The position numbers were made by a program, and so were the translations under genes. From NCBI GenBank assembly GCA_947632645.1, contig CANRQB010000004.1:1-60853 (forward strand): 60,853 nt of DNA. Reading direction: 5' to 3'. The notes beneath the pieces are model-generated. The model was not told the origin of the DNA. It did no database searches and worked only from the letters and a program-made list of their open reading frames with translations. Shown piece by piece: positions 18,781 to 30,711 of this stretch. Every line of letters begins with the position of its first letter. Position 1 is the first letter of the stretch. The stretch comes from an uncultured Clostridia bacterium. Its GTDB lineage: Bacteria > Bacillota > Clostridia > Christensenellales > UBA1242.

Positions 18781-19221
18781 ATGGAATTGATACAAAAAAT
18801 ATTAGAAAAATATAGGTTGCGCAAATATAATTCTAAATTGGATGATATTAAGCAAGACATTAAAGAGTTGGAAAAATTGGAAAAATGTATAAAAAACAAA
18901 TTTGAAGCTCTAAAATATATCGGTAAGGGCAACTTTAAACCTCAAACCAGCCAAACAAACGATTATAACTATTTAAAAGATAATTTGCCTAAATACGAAA
19001 GAAAGATTTATAATTTTAAAAGCAAATATGCACGCTGGTATAAAAATTGTTTAAAGCTTAACTCGCCCTACGAATGGGAAAATAAACATCAAGATTTGTA
19101 CACGCCAACCATACAAAGACATTTAAAATTGTTAGAAGAGTTTAAATTAAATTTAGAAGAAAAAGAAGATTATTTTAACCTAAAACCAAGGGAAGAACAT
19201 TATAAAATGATGACCACTTAA
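18781..19221 (+). CDS. Hypothetical coiled-coil protein
   Basis: Open frame with upstream promoter; charged helical composition. Confidence 0.6.
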   Translation: MELIQKILEKYRLRKYNSKLDDIKQDIKELEKLEKCIKNKFEALKYIGKGNFKPQTSQTNDYNYLKDNLPKYERKIYNFKSKYARWYKNCLKLNSPYEWENKHQDLYTPTIQRHLKLLEEFKLNLEEKEDYFNLKPREEHYKMMTT

Positions 19222-20177
19222 TTTTTTGCATATTGCATCAATTTGCACGCCAAACTAAACATTATTAGCACGCTGCCAAACACCAGATAGTAGATGTGGT
19301 AGGGCAAAATTATGCTAGAAAAAATTATAATAAGGCCGCTTAAAAAATAGCCACGCGCTTTGTTTGGTGTAAACATTGCCTTTATTATATTTATAAATTT
19401 TGGCTTGCTTGTATTAAGTTCTAACCTGTCGGCATCTGGGTAGATGCCATGTTTTTTTATAAGGGTGTACAAGGCATGCTTGTCGCAAAAATTAATTTTT
19501 TTGCCCTTAAAAATATTTGTGTCTACATTGCCCACGCTTGCACAAATTATATCTATTTCATCAAAGTTGACATTTAAAATTTCGTCTAATAAATTTATTA
19601 AATCGTGTTGATTTATCACTTCATATTGGGTTGCCAAAATAACCAAATGCGTTTTGCCTAAAAAGTTATAAGTAAGCATTCCATTTTTTAATTCTACACA
19701 AAAATTTGCGTTTTTTTGCGTTATTTTAGTGTTTTTTTGCAAATTTTCGCTTTCAAAGTTGTTTTTTAGTGGAGTTTTTTGTTCTACAATCGAATCGAAC
19801 TCTTGTGCAGAAATATCCTTTTTAAATTGTTCATCAAGCTCTTTAACCAGCAAGTTTTTAATTAACTTTAATCTATCGGCTTTGCTATTTAATCTAAAGG
19901 TGTAAAACAATTTATTCATCTCGTCATTTTCTTGCTTGGTTAGCGCCAATTTTTTGTTTTTTTTGCCCATAAAAAAGGAGATTAAATATATTGCGGCAAA
20001 GCTTATTATAATGCCAAAAATAAAACTTATCCACAAATTTCTTAAGTAAAAATTCACCCAAGCAAAAACCAGCAAAAAAATGCCAATTGTAACAAAAAGT
20101 TTATCTACTAAGTTAACAATTCCAAATCTACTCATATAAAAATGTTTGCCACAAAAAGCAATAATATTCAAAAACAT
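19218..20177 (-). CDS. Hypothetical membrane protein
   Basis: Predicted TM pairs near both termini. Confidence 0.65.
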   Translation of the reverse strand: MFLNIIAFCGKHFYMSRFGIVNLVDKLFVTIGIFLLVFAWVNFYLRNLWISFIFGIIISFAAIYLISFFMGKKNKKLALTKQENDEMNKLFYTFRLNSKADRLKLIKNLLVKELDEQFKKDISAQEFDSIVEQKTPLKNNFESENLQKNTKITQKNANFCVELKNGMLTYNFLGKTHLVILATQYEVINQHDLINLLDEILNVNFDEIDIICASVGNVDTNIFKGKKINFCDKHALYTLIKKHGIYPDADRLELNTSKPKFINIIKAMFTPNKARGYFLSGLIIIFSSIILPYHIYYLVFGSVLIMFSLACKLMQYAKN

Positions 20178-20212
20178 TTGACAATAAATTTACATTAACT
20201 TAAAATATTAAT

Positions 20213-20623
20213 ATGGAGAAAACAATTTCAAATTCGCTAAACCAAACCAAGCAAATTGCCGCAGATTATTCAAAACAGCTAAAAAAAGGCGATGTTGTTG
20301 TTTTGCGTGGCGATTTAGGCAGCGGCAAAACCACTTTTACTCAGTTTTTGCTTAAAGAGTTGGGGGTTAAGGATATAATAAACAGCCCTACATTTTCCAT
20401 TTTAAAAATTTATAAGGGCAAGTTTAATTTTTACCATTTCGATTTTTACAGGATAACTTACGACGAAGCCATCGAGGCGGGGTTTGACGAACAGTTTTCT
20501 AATAGCGATGGGGTTATAATTGCCGAGTGGGCAGAAAATGTGCTGCCGCTAATTCCAAAAAAGCACAAAACGGTAACTATAAAAAATTTAGGCGGCACTA
20601 AGCGAGAATTTCAATTTAGTTAA
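20213..20623 (+). CDS. tsaE: tRNA t6A biosynthesis ATPase TsaE
   Basis: 'LRGDLGSGKTTFTQFLLKELG..DIINSPTFSILKIY'. Confidence 0.96.
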   Translation: MEKTISNSLNQTKQIAADYSKQLKKGDVVVLRGDLGSGKTTFTQFLLKELGVKDIINSPTFSILKIYKGKFNFYHFDFYRITYDEAIEAGFDEQFSNSDGVIIAEWAENVLPLIPKKHKTVTIKNLGGTKREFQFS

Positions 20624-20631
20624 AGGTGAAT

Positions 20632-21681
20632 ATGAATATTTTAGCAATTAACACAGCCAATAAATGTTTGGAAATTGCCTTGGCAAATGGGCAAAAAGTT
20701 TTTTCGTGCACGGTTAACGAAAACGCGCACCACAACGAAGTTATAATTCCAGAAATAGATGCACTTTTAGCTAGCCACAATTTAACGATTGGCGATATAG
20801 ATAAATTTGCAGTGGTGGTGGGCCCGGGCTCGTTCACCGGCATACGCGTAGGGATTGCAACAATAAAAGCTTTTAGGGATGCCTTAGGTAAGCCCGCGGT
20901 TGAAATTAACAATTTGGATTATTTATATGCGCTTGCGACTAGCCAAGTTTCTAATGTGGGCGCGGTGGCAATTAAGGGCAGCCAAAACAGTTATTTTGTT
21001 GCAAAATTTATTAATGGAGTGTTATATAAATTTCCGCGCAATTTAACAAAAGACGAACTTTTAATGTATGCAGAAAACAAACCGATTGCTATGTTTGAAT
21101 TGGACAGGGAACTAACAAATTTTGCAAAAATTGTTAAATTAGATGCAAAAATCCTTGTTAATTTAGCAAAAAACAGCCAAAATGAGCAATTAGTGCCAGT
21201 TTATTATCAACTTTCGCAAGCCGAGCGGGAAAAACTTAAACAAGGCAAAATAAGCATAAAAACCGCGCATAAAAAGGACACCGATTTTATTGTAGAGTTA
21301 GAGGGCGAAATTGGCGCAAACGCACTTAACCGCGAGATGATAGAATACATGCTGTCAGATAAAAATTATATAACCAAACTTGTCTATTTTAATGATACCC
21401 CGGTGGGGTTTATAATTTTGCAGATTACGGACGAGATTAACATTGTTAGTATCGCAGTTAATAAGGATATGCGCAATATGGGGTTGGCAACAAAACTTAT
21501 TAATTCTGCAATCAGTTTGGCAAAGCGCAAAAAACTTGGTGCGGTTAGTTTAGAGGTTAGCTACAATAACATAACTGCATATCTGTTGTACAAAAAATTA
21601 GGCTTTACCTTGCGCCGCACGCGAAAGCACTATTATGCCGACGGCAGCGATGGGCTAGAGATGGCAAAAACCTTAAACTAG
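20632..21681 (+). CDS. tsaB: TsaB-RimI fusion (t6A factor TsaB + GNAT acetyltransferase)
   Basis: N-terminus 'MNILAINTANKCLEIAL...VVGPGSFTGIRVGIATIKAF' (TsaB); C-terminus GNAT 'NMGLATKLINSAISLAKRKKLGAVSLEVSYNNITAYLLYKKLGF'. Confidence 0.93.
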   Translation: MNILAINTANKCLEIALANGQKVFSCTVNENAHHNEVIIPEIDALLASHNLTIGDIDKFAVVVGPGSFTGIRVGIATIKAFRDALGKPAVEINNLDYLYALATSQVSNVGAVAIKGSQNSYFVAKFINGVLYKFPRNLTKDELLMYAENKPIAMFELDRELTNFAKIVKLDAKILVNLAKNSQNEQLVPVYYQLSQAEREKLKQGKISIKTAHKKDTDFIVELEGEIGANALNREMIEYMLSDKNYITKLVYFNDTPVGFIILQITDEINIVSIAVNKDMRNMGLATKLINSAISLAKRKKLGAVSLEVSYNNITAYLLYKKLGFTLRRTRKHYYADGSDGLEMAKTLN

Positions 21682-21682
21682 T

Positions 21683-23161
21683 TTATTTGTAGTCATCGGG
21701 TAGGTCGTTAAGTAGCAGCAAATTATCGTTATTTTTAAGGATATTAAAATATTGTTTTGCATCATTTAACGTGCGGGCAAAAAATATATTGTTTTTGTTA
21801 AAGTTAATTTGCTTTAGCCCAGCCAAAATTGCATCTAAATTATGTTTGCCAACAATAATCACATAATCAATACCCGACATAAGTGCACCTAACTTTATAT
21901 TGATTTCTTTTTCGCGTTTGCCGCCTTCAATTATGCCGGGGGTGCAAACCATTTTTTTATTAGGCAGATTTTTTAATACCCATAAACTTTCGCGCGCACT
22001 TAAAATCGAGCAGTTGTAACTATCGTCTAAAATGTTAATTCTGCCGCGTATTAACTCAAGCCGGTGAGGAGTATAGTTAAGGTTAGTTATTGCAGATAAA
22101 ATATCTTCTATTTTTACATTAAGTTTAATTGCTACAGCGCATGCCAAAAGTATATTTATAACATTATGTTTGCCAAGTAGTTTGGTTTTTGTGTTATATT
22201 CACAATTGTTAATTGTAAGCGTAAAATTCGTGCAATAATTTTTAATTTTTATGTTTTTCGCGCTAAATTCACATAAATTATTTAGCCCAACACCTATTTT
22301 TTGCCCAGTTTTTAATGCAGACATACGCAGACAATATATGTTTTCTAAATTATATACGCACAATTTTTCGCCTAAAAAATCGCTTAATTCTTTTTTTGCC
22401 TTATACACATTTTCTGTAGATTTAAAGGTCTGTATATGCTGCGGTGCAACGCAGGTTATAATGCCAATATCCGCACCAAATAGTTTGCACATCTTTTTAA
22501 CGTCGCCAATATGCCTAGCACCATATTCTAGTATTAAATATTTGCAATCAATTTTTAATTCTTCATTAATAAATTTTGCTATACCCAGTGGGGTATTGTA
22601 ACTTTTTGGGCAAACCTGTGCATTTAAACTTTTTATCATCTCAAACAAAATATTTTTTACACTAGTTTTGCCATTACTGCCTGTTATGGCAATAATTTTT
22701 GGCCGGATTGTTTGTAGTTTTTTTTGCGCAGTTTTTATAAACTTTTTATTTTTGATAAAATCAAATATATCAAGCGCCTTGCAAATAATAGGTAAAAATA
22801 TGTAGCTTAAGCCAATAACAGCCACACCAAATTTAAAACAGCACAAAATAAATATAAGCATAATGCCAATATAGTAAAAGTGATTTAGTCGGGCGGTATA
22901 TTTAATAGGTGTTTTTTGTGCCCCAACTAAATTTATAGTTGGCGCAAATATAAGCAAAATAATTGCCGCATTAACAAATAGATTAACCCCTAAAACAAAT
23001 TGAATTATAGTAAGCCCAAATATGCAGAAATAAATAAGCCACCTTAACTTAAAAAAACTTAAATATCGCGCATTATTGTAATCTTTAAGTTGGTATAAAT
23101 GCAATAATTTTTTTAAGTTAATTGCCGCCAAAACCCCGCAAATTATATTGGATAAATACAC
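21683..23161 (-). CDS. murF: MurF-like Mur ligase with N-terminal transmembrane region
   Basis: 'IIAITGSNGKTSVKNILFEMI', 'LEYGARHIGDVKKMCKLFGADIGIITCVAPQHIQTF', 'DDSYNCSILSARESL'; hydrophobic N-terminal ~140 aa. Confidence 0.88.
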   Translation of the reverse strand: MYLSNIICGVLAAINLKKLLHLYQLKDYNNARYLSFFKLRWLIYFCIFGLTIIQFVLGVNLFVNAAIILLIFAPTINLVGAQKTPIKYTARLNHFYYIGIMLIFILCCFKFGVAVIGLSYIFLPIICKALDIFDFIKNKKFIKTAQKKLQTIRPKIIAITGSNGKTSVKNILFEMIKSLNAQVCPKSYNTPLGIAKFINEELKIDCKYLILEYGARHIGDVKKMCKLFGADIGIITCVAPQHIQTFKSTENVYKAKKELSDFLGEKLCVYNLENIYCLRMSALKTGQKIGVGLNNLCEFSAKNIKIKNYCTNFTLTINNCEYNTKTKLLGKHNVINILLACAVAIKLNVKIEDILSAITNLNYTPHRLELIRGRINILDDSYNCSILSARESLWVLKNLPNKKMVCTPGIIEGGKREKEINIKLGALMSGIDYVIIVGKHNLDAILAGLKQINFNKNNIFFARTLNDAKQYFNILKNNDNLLLLNDLPDDYK

Positions 23162-23868
23162 TAAAAAGATAAAAATTTTATCACCTCGTTATTAAAATAA
23201 TCGCCGTCCTTCAAATAGGCAAAATGGTCGCTATCACTAAGCACAAGTTTGCAATTATTTTTGTTTGCCTTAGCAATTTTTTTAGCCATCCAAATAGGGG
23301 TGGAATTATCCATTTTCCCCCAAAACAAAATCATTGGGCAGTTAAATTTAACTAGCGCATAAGTATTAATATTAACTATGTTTTTAAATGTGTTTTTGTT
23401 TGTTTTAGATAGCGCCTTATAATCCGCACTTGCAAGTTTTTCAAATAAACTGCTATCTTTTTTTAGCCAAATTGTATTGTTATTTACTTTTATCCGCTTA
23501 AAAATATTATCTTTTTTTAGCCCCGCACCACCAGTAACAATAATCTTTTCAATATCAATTTTACTGCGCAAAAAACACGCCACTCTAAACCCAAAACTAT
23601 GGCAAATAATAATCACAGATTTTATATTTAATGCACTAATAATATTTTCAACCAAATTTGCATAATCGCACAAATCCCACACAAAATTTGTCTCTAAAAT
23701 TGTGGGCAAAGTTAAGGTTAAAATATTGTAGTTATGTTTTAACAAACCGCTAATTTTTGCAAACGAATTTTTATTCCCTCCCCAGCCATGCAAAAACAAA
23801 ATTGTCTTAGCTTTATCTGCATTAAAAAACTCATACGTAACCTCTTCGCCCTTAAACAAAAAATTCAT
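23161..23868 (-). CDS. Alpha/beta hydrolase
   Basis: 'ILFLHGWGGNKNSFAKIS', 'IICHSFGFRVACFL', 'SDHFAYLKD'. Confidence 0.88.
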   Translation of the reverse strand: MNFLFKGEEVTYEFFNADKAKTILFLHGWGGNKNSFAKISGLLKHNYNILTLTLPTILETNFVWDLCDYANLVENIISALNIKSVIIICHSFGFRVACFLRSKIDIEKIIVTGGAGLKKDNIFKRIKVNNNTIWLKKDSSLFEKLASADYKALSKTNKNTFKNIVNINTYALVKFNCPMILFWGKMDNSTPIWMAKKIAKANKNNCKLVLSDSDHFAYLKDGDYFNNEVIKFLSF

Positions 23869-23973
23869 ATAACTATATATGAAAACTAAAAAATTTTGTA
23901 AATTTGCATAAATTTTAAAGTTTTACATGCAAAATTCATCATATTTTCATAAATATAAGCGATAGGAGAATAT

Positions 23974-25047
23974 ATGAAAAGTTTATGTGTGGTTTTTGGT
24001 GGGCAAAGTGCCGAACATGATATTTCTATTATAACCGGCATGCAACTATGCAGCAAAATTAAAAGCAAATATAAGGTGCAAAAGTTGTATTTGGGGTTAG
24101 ATAACAAATTCTATTTGGCCACGAATATAGACGATATAAGTTATTTTTTACATAAGGGCGAAATCAAATTAAAGCCAGTTGTAATTTTTAATAACGCAGT
24201 ATACCATGTGGGGGTATTTTTAAAAAAGCTATTTGATATTGACACAGTTATAAATTGTTGCCACGGTGGAGTGGGCGAAAATGGCAATCTTGCTGCCTTT
24301 TTTGAAGTAAATCACATCTCGTACACAAGCGCCAATCCGCTTGCCAGCCAAATTGCAATGGACAAAAGTTTAGCAAAAAGTTTGGTGGGCGATATTATAG
24401 ATACAGTTAAAGGTGTTAAAATAACTAAGCACAATTATGCTAAGTCAGACGAACTTATTAAAGATTTTTCGCCCTCCCTTATTGTAAAGCCAAATTCGCT
24501 TGGCTCTAGCATAGGGCTGGGGGTGTGCAATAAGCAAAATTTTAAAGAACAAATCGATGCCATATTTTTGCTCAACGATGATGCGCTAGTAGAAGAAGAA
24601 ATCACCAACATGGTGGAGTATAATCAAGCGGTTGTTTTTGACGGCACAAACCTAATCACCAGCGCAATAGAAAGCCCGCATGCCAGCAAAGATGTGCTTA
24701 CTTTTAACGATAAATATCGCGGCAAACAAAAGGGCAAGGATAGAGAACTGCCCGCCAAAATATCCAAGCAACTAGCTGAAAAAATCACTTCTGCTAGCAA
24801 GCAAATTTACACCCGCCTAAACATGAACGGGGTGGTTCGCATCGACTACATCTACAACAAATCCACAAAAACCCTATATTTCAACGAAATTAACACCATC
24901 CCGGGTAGCATGGCTTTCTACCTATTCGAGCCGCTTGGCATCGACTATATTTCGCTTGTAGAAATTTTGATAAACAACCCTACCAAACCAAAACAATACA
25001 CCTATTTTTCAACCGACATACTTAACAACTTCGGCCACAAAATATAA
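23974..25047 (+). CDS. ddl: D-alanine--D-alanine ligase
   Basis: 'VVFGGQSAEHDISIITG', 'VKPNSLGSSIGLG', 'RIDYIYNKSTKTLYFNEINTIPGSM'. Confidence 0.96.
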   Translation: MKSLCVVFGGQSAEHDISIITGMQLCSKIKSKYKVQKLYLGLDNKFYLATNIDDISYFLHKGEIKLKPVVIFNNAVYHVGVFLKKLFDIDTVINCCHGGVGENGNLAAFFEVNHISYTSANPLASQIAMDKSLAKSLVGDIIDTVKGVKITKHNYAKSDELIKDFSPSLIVKPNSLGSSIGLGVCNKQNFKEQIDAIFLLNDDALVEEEITNMVEYNQAVVFDGTNLITSAIESPHASKDVLTFNDKYRGKQKGKDRELPAKISKQLAEKITSASKQIYTRLNMNGVVRIDYIYNKSTKTLYFNEINTIPGSMAFYLFEPLGIDYISLVEILINNPTKPKQYTYFSTDILNNFGHKI

Positions 25048-25177
25048 CAAAGTCAAATATATCCCCAAAAATAAATCGGCAAAATTTTGGTTAAACGCGG
25101 CAAAAAAATTGCTTTAATTAAAAATTTTTGGTATAATTGTTGCGTTTTATAAGAATTTTAACTAAAAGGGGATTATT

Positions 25178-27136
25178 GTGGCTAGTTCATATGATAGTAA
25201 AGATTTAATTGTTTTGGAAGGCCTGGATGCAGTGCGCATGCGCCCAGGTATGTACATTGGCACAACCGGTGTTAAGGGTATGCACCACTTGCTTTGGGAG
25301 ATTATCGACAACTCGATAGACGAAGTGGCAAACGGCTACGGCAACAAGGTGGAAGTTACTCTGCACAAAGACGGCACGGCATCGGTTATGGATAACGGCC
25401 GCGGCATACCAGTTAGTCCGCATCCAAAACTTAAAATAAGCGGGGTAGAGGTGGTTTTCACCCAACTGCACGCGGGTGGCAAGTTTGGCGATAGCAACTA
25501 CAAATATTCGGGCGGCTTGCACGGCGTGGGCGCCTCGGTTACCAACGCACTAAGCCGCTGGCTAGAAGTTACGGTTTATAAGGACGGCAAAAAATATTTC
25601 GCGCGCTTTGAAAGTGTAGAGAAAAACGGCAAAATCCACAGCGGCGTGCCAGTTGAACACCTTAAAGAAGTGGGCAACACCAATTTGAAGGGCACATATG
25701 TTCGCTTTTTGCCAGACGACCGCGTGTTTAAGGATTGCCGCTTTGATTACGAAACCGTACTAGAGCGCCTTAAAGAGACCGCATTTTTAAACAAGGGTGT
25801 GCACATCGAACTGATAGACGAGCGCACTAACAAGCGCGAAAATCTGTGTTTTGAAGGCGGCATTCGCGATTATGTTGCAACTTTAACTGCCGATAGAAAA
25901 CCACTTTTCTATCCGCCAATATTTATAGAAAACGAAATTGAAGACACTTATGTTTCGCTTGCCATGCAGTATGTAGATAACTACACAGATAGCATATTTA
26001 GTTATGTTAACAACATACCTACACCAGATGGCGGCACACATGAGGTTGGCTTTAAAAGTGCGCTAACCAAAGTGCTTAACGATTTTGCCAAGAAAAACAA
26101 CCTACTTAAAGATAAGGATTTGGCATTTATCGGCGACGATTTTCGTGAAGGTTTGGTGGCGGTTTTATCTATCCGCATGAAAAATGTGCAGTTTGAAGGG
26201 CAAACCAAAACCAAACTGGGCAATGTTGAAGCAAAAGCGCGTGTAGAAAGCGTTTGCACACAAGGCCTAACCGAATTTTTTGCCAGCAAAAAGAATGAAA
26301 ATATAGGTAACATTATAATAGAAAAAGCAAAGGTTGCATCGCGTGCACGTGCAGCAGTTAAGCGCGCCAAAGAACTTTCTCATGCCAAAAACAGCATCGA
26401 AAATAGTGTGCTTGTTGGTAAACTTGCCAACTGCACAAGCAAGGATGCAAGCATAAATGAACTGTATATTGTAGAAGGCAACTCGGCTGGCGGCACGGCA
26501 AAACAAGCGCGCGATAGATACTATCAAGCCATTTTGCCTTTGCGTGGCAAGCCGCTTAACAGCGAAAAGAAGCGCATCGATCAGGTGCTTGCCAACGAGG
26601 AAATTCGCACACTAATAGGCGCAATTGGCGCGGGCATTGGTGAGGATTTTAAGCCAGAAAACATTAAATACAACAAAATTATAATACTTAGCGATGCCGA
26701 CCAGGATGGCATGCATATTAGAAGCATACTTCTAACTTTCTTTTTCCGCTATATGCGCCCGCTTATAACCAATGGCAACATATATATCGGCATGCCGCCG
26801 CTATACAAGGTTACAAGCAAGGATAAAGAAGTGTATTGCTACACGGATGACGAACTTGCCGAGCACACCAAAGGCCTTAAAAACTACGAAGTGCAGCGCT
26901 ATAAAGGGCTTGGCGAAATGGATGCCGAGCAACTTTGGACAACCACTTTGGACCCCAAAAACCGCAACATGATACGCGTTACACTAGAGGATAGTTTAAA
27001 GGCGGATATGATTATAACCACTTGGATGGGCGACGATGTAACCTCGCGCAAAGAGTACATCAACCGCAACGCAAACTTTAATAAGATAGATAACTTTGCA
27101 AACAAGTTAGAGGAGGTGGGAAGTGAAGAAAGATAA
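25178..27136 (+). CDS. Type II topoisomerase ATPase subunit (GyrB/ParE)
   Basis: '[20 protein letters not shown]', '[29 protein letters not shown]', TOPRIM '[12 protein letters not shown]'. Confidence 0.97.
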   Translation: MASSYDSKDLIVLEGLDAVRMRPGMYIGTTGVKGMHHLLWEIIDNSIDEVANGYGNKVEVTLHKDGTASVMDNGRGIPVSPHPKLKISGVEVVFTQLHAGGKFGDSNYKYSGGLHGVGASVTNALSRWLEVTVYKDGKKYFARFESVEKNGKIHSGVPVEHLKEVGNTNLKGTYVRFLPDDRVFKDCRFDYETVLERLKETAFLNKGVHIELIDERTNKRENLCFEGGIRDYVATLTADRKPLFYPPIFIENEIEDTYVSLAMQYVDNYTDSIFSYVNNIPTPDGGTHEVGFKSALTKVLNDFAKKNNLLKDKDLAFIGDDFREGLVAVLSIRMKNVQFEGQTKTKLGNVEAKARVESVCTQGLTEFFASKKNENIGNIIIEKAKVASRARAAVKRAKELSHAKNSIENSVLVGKLANCTSKDASINELYIVEGNSAGGTAKQARDRYYQAILPLRGKPLNSEKKRIDQVLANEEIRTLIGAIGAGIGEDFKPENIKYNKIIILSDADQDGMHIRSILLTFFFRYMRPLITNGNIYIGMPPLYKVTSKDKEVYCYTDDELAEHTKGLKNYEVQRYKGLGEMDAEQLWTTTLDPKNRNMIRVTLEDSLKADMIITTWMGDDVTSRKEYINRNANFNKIDNFANKLEEVGSEER

Positions 27137-29546
27137 ACAAACAGTTATCCCAACCGGCACACTGTTTGAACAGACGGTTGAAGATGTAATGTCCTCTTCC
27201 ATGCTGCCATACAGCGAATATGTAATATTAGATCGCGCACTTCCGCGTGTGGAGGACGGCTTAAAACCAGTTCAGCGCCGCATATTGTTTGATATGCTGG
27301 AGTTGGGCGTAACGCCAGATAAACCGTACAAAAAATCCGCACGTATAGTGGGTGATACACTTGGTAAATTCCATCCGCATGGCGATAGTTCGGTTTATGG
27401 CGCAATGGTTAGGATGGCGCAAGATTTTGTTATGGGCGAATGCCTAGTGGATGGCCATGGCAACTTTGGTAGTGTGGATGGCGACCAAGAAGCCGCCATG
27501 CGTTACACCGAAGTGCGCCTAAGCCCAATTGCGCTTGAACTGATGAAGGATTTGGATAAGGATACTGTAACCTACAGCCTTAACTTTGACGACACACTAA
27601 AAGAGCCAAATTATCTGCCGGGCAGATTTCCAAACCTGTTTGTTAACGGTGCATCGGGCATTGCGGTTGGGCTTGCAACCAACATACCAACCCACAATTT
27701 GGGCGAAATGATAGACGGCACAATTGCATATATCGATAACCCAAACATTAGTTTAGACGAAATGCTAACCCACATTAAAGGGCCAGATTTTCCAACTGGC
27801 GCTATTGTTTGCGCGGGCGCGGATATGCGTGAAGCGTACGCAACTGGGCGCGGCAAAGTGGTTATGCGCGCGGCTTTCCACACCGAGGACGAAAAGAACG
27901 GAAAAACCCTTATTGTTATAGATGCAATACCTTATCAGGTTAACAAGGCCGAGCTTTTAAAAAGCATAATCGAGCTTAAAGAAAAGATGAAGGACGAGCT
28001 TGCCGACATTGCCGATGTTGCCGACGAAAGCGATAAGCAGGGCATGCGCGCGGTTATAACTCTTAAAAAGGATGCGGATGTTAACAACGTTATTGCAATA
28101 CTACTTAAGCACACCGATATGCAACTTAACTTCAACTATAACGTGGTGGCCATTGCAGATGGCAGCCCAAAACAACTTGGGTTGTTGGACTATTTAAAAT
28201 ACTATGTAAACTTTCAACTGGATGTTATTGTTCGCCGCACTAAATTCGATTTAGAAAAGGCAAAAGCGCGCGCCCACATTGTAGAGGGGTTGTGCATCGC
28301 CATAGAAAATATCGACGAAGTTATAAAGATTATTAAGCATAGCAAATCTACAGTAGAGGCAAAGGCCACCCTTATGGCGCGCTTTAAGTTGACCGATGTG
28401 CAAACCCAAGCCATATTGGATATGCGCCTCAGCCGCCTAACCAACCTAGAAACCGAAAAGCTGCAGCAAGAACTTGCCGATTTAAGAAAGTTGATAGACG
28501 AACTTACCGCAATTTTGCACAGCAAAACCAAACAATATGGTGTTATTAAAAAAGAACTAACCGAATTAAAGCAAAAATATGCAACCCCTCGCCGCACCGA
28601 AATTGTAAGCGAGTTGGATAGTTACGATATCACTCCAATAGAAAAATTACTAGATAGCGAATGTGCGGTGGCGGTAACCAACGATGGTTTGCGCCTAAAA
28701 ACCTTAGATATAAAGCAAATTCAAAACGCTAGCCCAAAATACACATACGACAATATTAATGCGCTGCATAAAACCATTGTTCACACCACTATGAACAGCA
28801 AAGTGGTTATGTTTACCAACTTTGGCAACTTCTTTAAACTTAATGTGCGCGATATTCCCAATTCAAAATTTGTTCAAAAGGGCAATGCGCTAAGCCAGCT
28901 TGCACATGCCGAAACCAAAGAAGTGATTGTTGCCATGTTTACCGAGCAGGATATTATCGACAACAAATCGCTTATAATGTGCACGGCGGATGGCTATATC
29001 AAGCGCATAGAAACCAGCGAGTTTTTAAACCTAAAATCGGGCTCGCTTGCAATTAAACTTAAGGATTTCGATCGCGTTGTGTCCGTGCAGATAGACGACA
29101 ATTTGCCAAGCGTGCTTATGGTGTCTAGCGATGGCATGGCGGTTAATTTCGACTACGAATCCGTTCCAATAACCAAGCGCAACAGCGGCGGGGTGATTGG
29201 CATGAACTTAAACGACAAGCAAAAGGTTATATATGCCGGCCAGGTTAACACACTGGATAGGGTGCTAGTTGTAACCACGCATGGCGAGGGCAAAAAGTTT
29301 AGTATAAACGAAATCCCAGTGGGCGTGCGCAACCGAAAGGGCTTAAAAATAGTTTCGGGCAAAGAGCAAATTGCAAAAATTATCTCGCCAATCGTGATAG
29401 GCGAAATTGTGGTGGCGGATAAAAACGATAAAATTTTTGCAATCGATGTTAACGATATTTCAATCGCCGGCAGAACGGATGCCTGCAAGCCGCTTGTTAA
29501 AAAATCTAAAATCGCAGTTAAAGAAGTTGGCTTGTATTTAAACTAA
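27123..29546 (+). CDS. Type II topoisomerase subunit A (ParC/GyrA-like; no canonical GyrA box seen)
   Basis: '[26 protein letters not shown]', '[17 protein letters not shown]'; no QRRGGRG motif. Confidence 0.95.
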   Translation: MKKDKQTVIPTGTLFEQTVEDVMSSSMLPYSEYVILDRALPRVEDGLKPVQRRILFDMLELGVTPDKPYKKSARIVGDTLGKFHPHGDSSVYGAMVRMAQDFVMGECLVDGHGNFGSVDGDQEAAMRYTEVRLSPIALELMKDLDKDTVTYSLNFDDTLKEPNYLPGRFPNLFVNGASGIAVGLATNIPTHNLGEMIDGTIAYIDNPNISLDEMLTHIKGPDFPTGAIVCAGADMREAYATGRGKVVMRAAFHTEDEKNGKTLIVIDAIPYQVNKAELLKSIIELKEKMKDELADIADVADESDKQGMRAVITLKKDADVNNVIAILLKHTDMQLNFNYNVVAIADGSPKQLGLLDYLKYYVNFQLDVIVRRTKFDLEKAKARAHIVEGLCIAIENIDEVIKIIKHSKSTVEAKATLMARFKLTDVQTQAILDMRLSRLTNLETEKLQQELADLRKLIDELTAILHSKTKQYGVIKKELTELKQKYATPRRTEIVSELDSYDITPIEKLLDSECAVAVTNDGLRLKTLDIKQIQNASPKYTYDNINALHKTIVHTTMNSKVVMFTNFGNFFKLNVRDIPNSKFVQKGNALSQLAHAETKEVIVAMFTEQDIIDNKSLIMCTADGYIKRIETSEFLNLKSGSLAIKLKDFDRVVSVQIDDNLPSVLMVSSDGMAVNFDYESVPITKRNSGGVIGMNLNDKQKVIYAGQVNTLDRVLVVTTHGEGKKFSINEIPVGVRNRKGLKIVSGKEQIAKIISPIVIGEIVVADKNDKIFAIDVNDISIAGRTDACKPLVKKSKIAVKEVGLYLN

Positions 29547-29719
29547 CAACTTGGTAATTAGCAATTGTGATAAAGTAGCATTAGAACTTATAGATAACTT
29601 TAGATATGATAATTAATTAAAAAATGCAGAATTTTATTTTGCATTTTTTGATATTTTGGCTATTTAAATAAAATTATAAAAATCGGCAACTTTTTACATT
29701 TTACAACATATGTTATTGT

Positions 29720-30073
29720 ATGGAGGCATCCTACCAAGAGCTTAAAAACAAGCAGGTTATAAACACTGTAGACGGCAAAAATTTAGGTCACGTGTGTGAT
29801 GTGGTTTTTGACGTGGTTACCGCTTGTGCGCTAGGTTTTGTTGTGCCCGAGCCATCGCATGGATTTTGGGGTTTGTTTAAAGGAAATAGAAATATTTTTA
29901 TCCCGTTTGAATGTGTCTGCAAAATTGGTGTTGATGTTATTTTAGTAGAACTATACATTGAAGATAAACCGCACAATCCGCCGCCTAAAAAGGGTGGCAA
30001 GGGTGGAGGGGTTATCCCTTTAAATACGGGCAACAACCCACCAGAAAATAATCCAAATTATTGGAAAAACTAG
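29720..30073 (+). CDS. PRC-barrel protein, YlmC/YmxH family
   Basis: 'SYQELKNKQVINTVDGKNLGHVCDVVFD...IFIPFECVCKIGVDVILVEL'. Confidence 0.8.
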   Translation: MEASYQELKNKQVINTVDGKNLGHVCDVVFDVVTACALGFVVPEPSHGFWGLFKGNRNIFIPFECVCKIGVDVILVELYIEDKPHNPPPKKGGKGGGVIPLNTGNNPPENNPNYWKN

Positions 30074-30198
30074 GGTGGCCTTCAAATACCTCCTTTTACA
30101 CAAAAGATGCAAGAGTTTTCTTGCGTTTTTTGTTTTAATAATTATTAATAAAGTTATTATTTATAATAAAAAAACTCACCCAACAGGTGAGAACAAAA

Positions 30199-30711
30199 CT
30201 ACTTGTTGTTTTTGTTTACATTCTCGCTATAAACTTGATACATCATTGTTCGATTATATCCAGTTTTAACATCGCTAACTGCAGCTTGGTTTAGCGAATA
30301 ACCCAAAGTATCTAACACTTCTTTAGCCCAATCCTCTGCAGTTGCAAAATGACCGCGCAAATTAGTTTTATATGGGTCAGTTGCATATACAATCGCGTCA
30401 TTTTTAGATTGTATGTTAAAATGCAAATTGTTCAATCTGTCCGCGTATATGCGGATTTTAAAACCTTTGGTTAACATCAAATCCAAAAAACTATCGCTGG
30501 TGTCGCTGCCAGTTTCCAACTCTATAACATCATCTTTTTCTGCATTTTTTAAAGCCGCTTTTAGCGAAGTTCCATAATAAAACTTTTTATGAAATTCACG
30601 TTTTGGCTTATCGTTAGTTGTTAATTTTACAACTCTAACGTCATTTGCGTTGCTATATATTTCCATTATAGTGTTGTTAGCAAAATTTAATTTTTCTTCT
30701 AAATTATTCAT
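30199..30711 (-). CDS. Hypothetical protein
   Basis: Open frame, RBS-like GGAG upstream. Confidence 0.65.
   Translation of the reverse strand: MNNLEEKLNFANNTIMEIYSNANDVRVVKLTTNDKPKREFHKKFYYGTSLKAALKNAEKDDVIELETGSDTSDSFLDLMLTKGFKIRIYADRLNNLHFNIQSKNDAIVYATDPYKTNLRGHFATAEDWAKEVLDTLGYSLNQAAVSDVKTGYNRTMMYQVYSENVNKNNK

Noticed and set aside
27123-29546. Assigning the topoisomerase pair firmly as GyrA/GyrB
   Set aside because: No canonical QRRGGRG GyrA box was seen; ParC/ParE is likely, but the rest of the genome is needed to decide, so no symbol was given.
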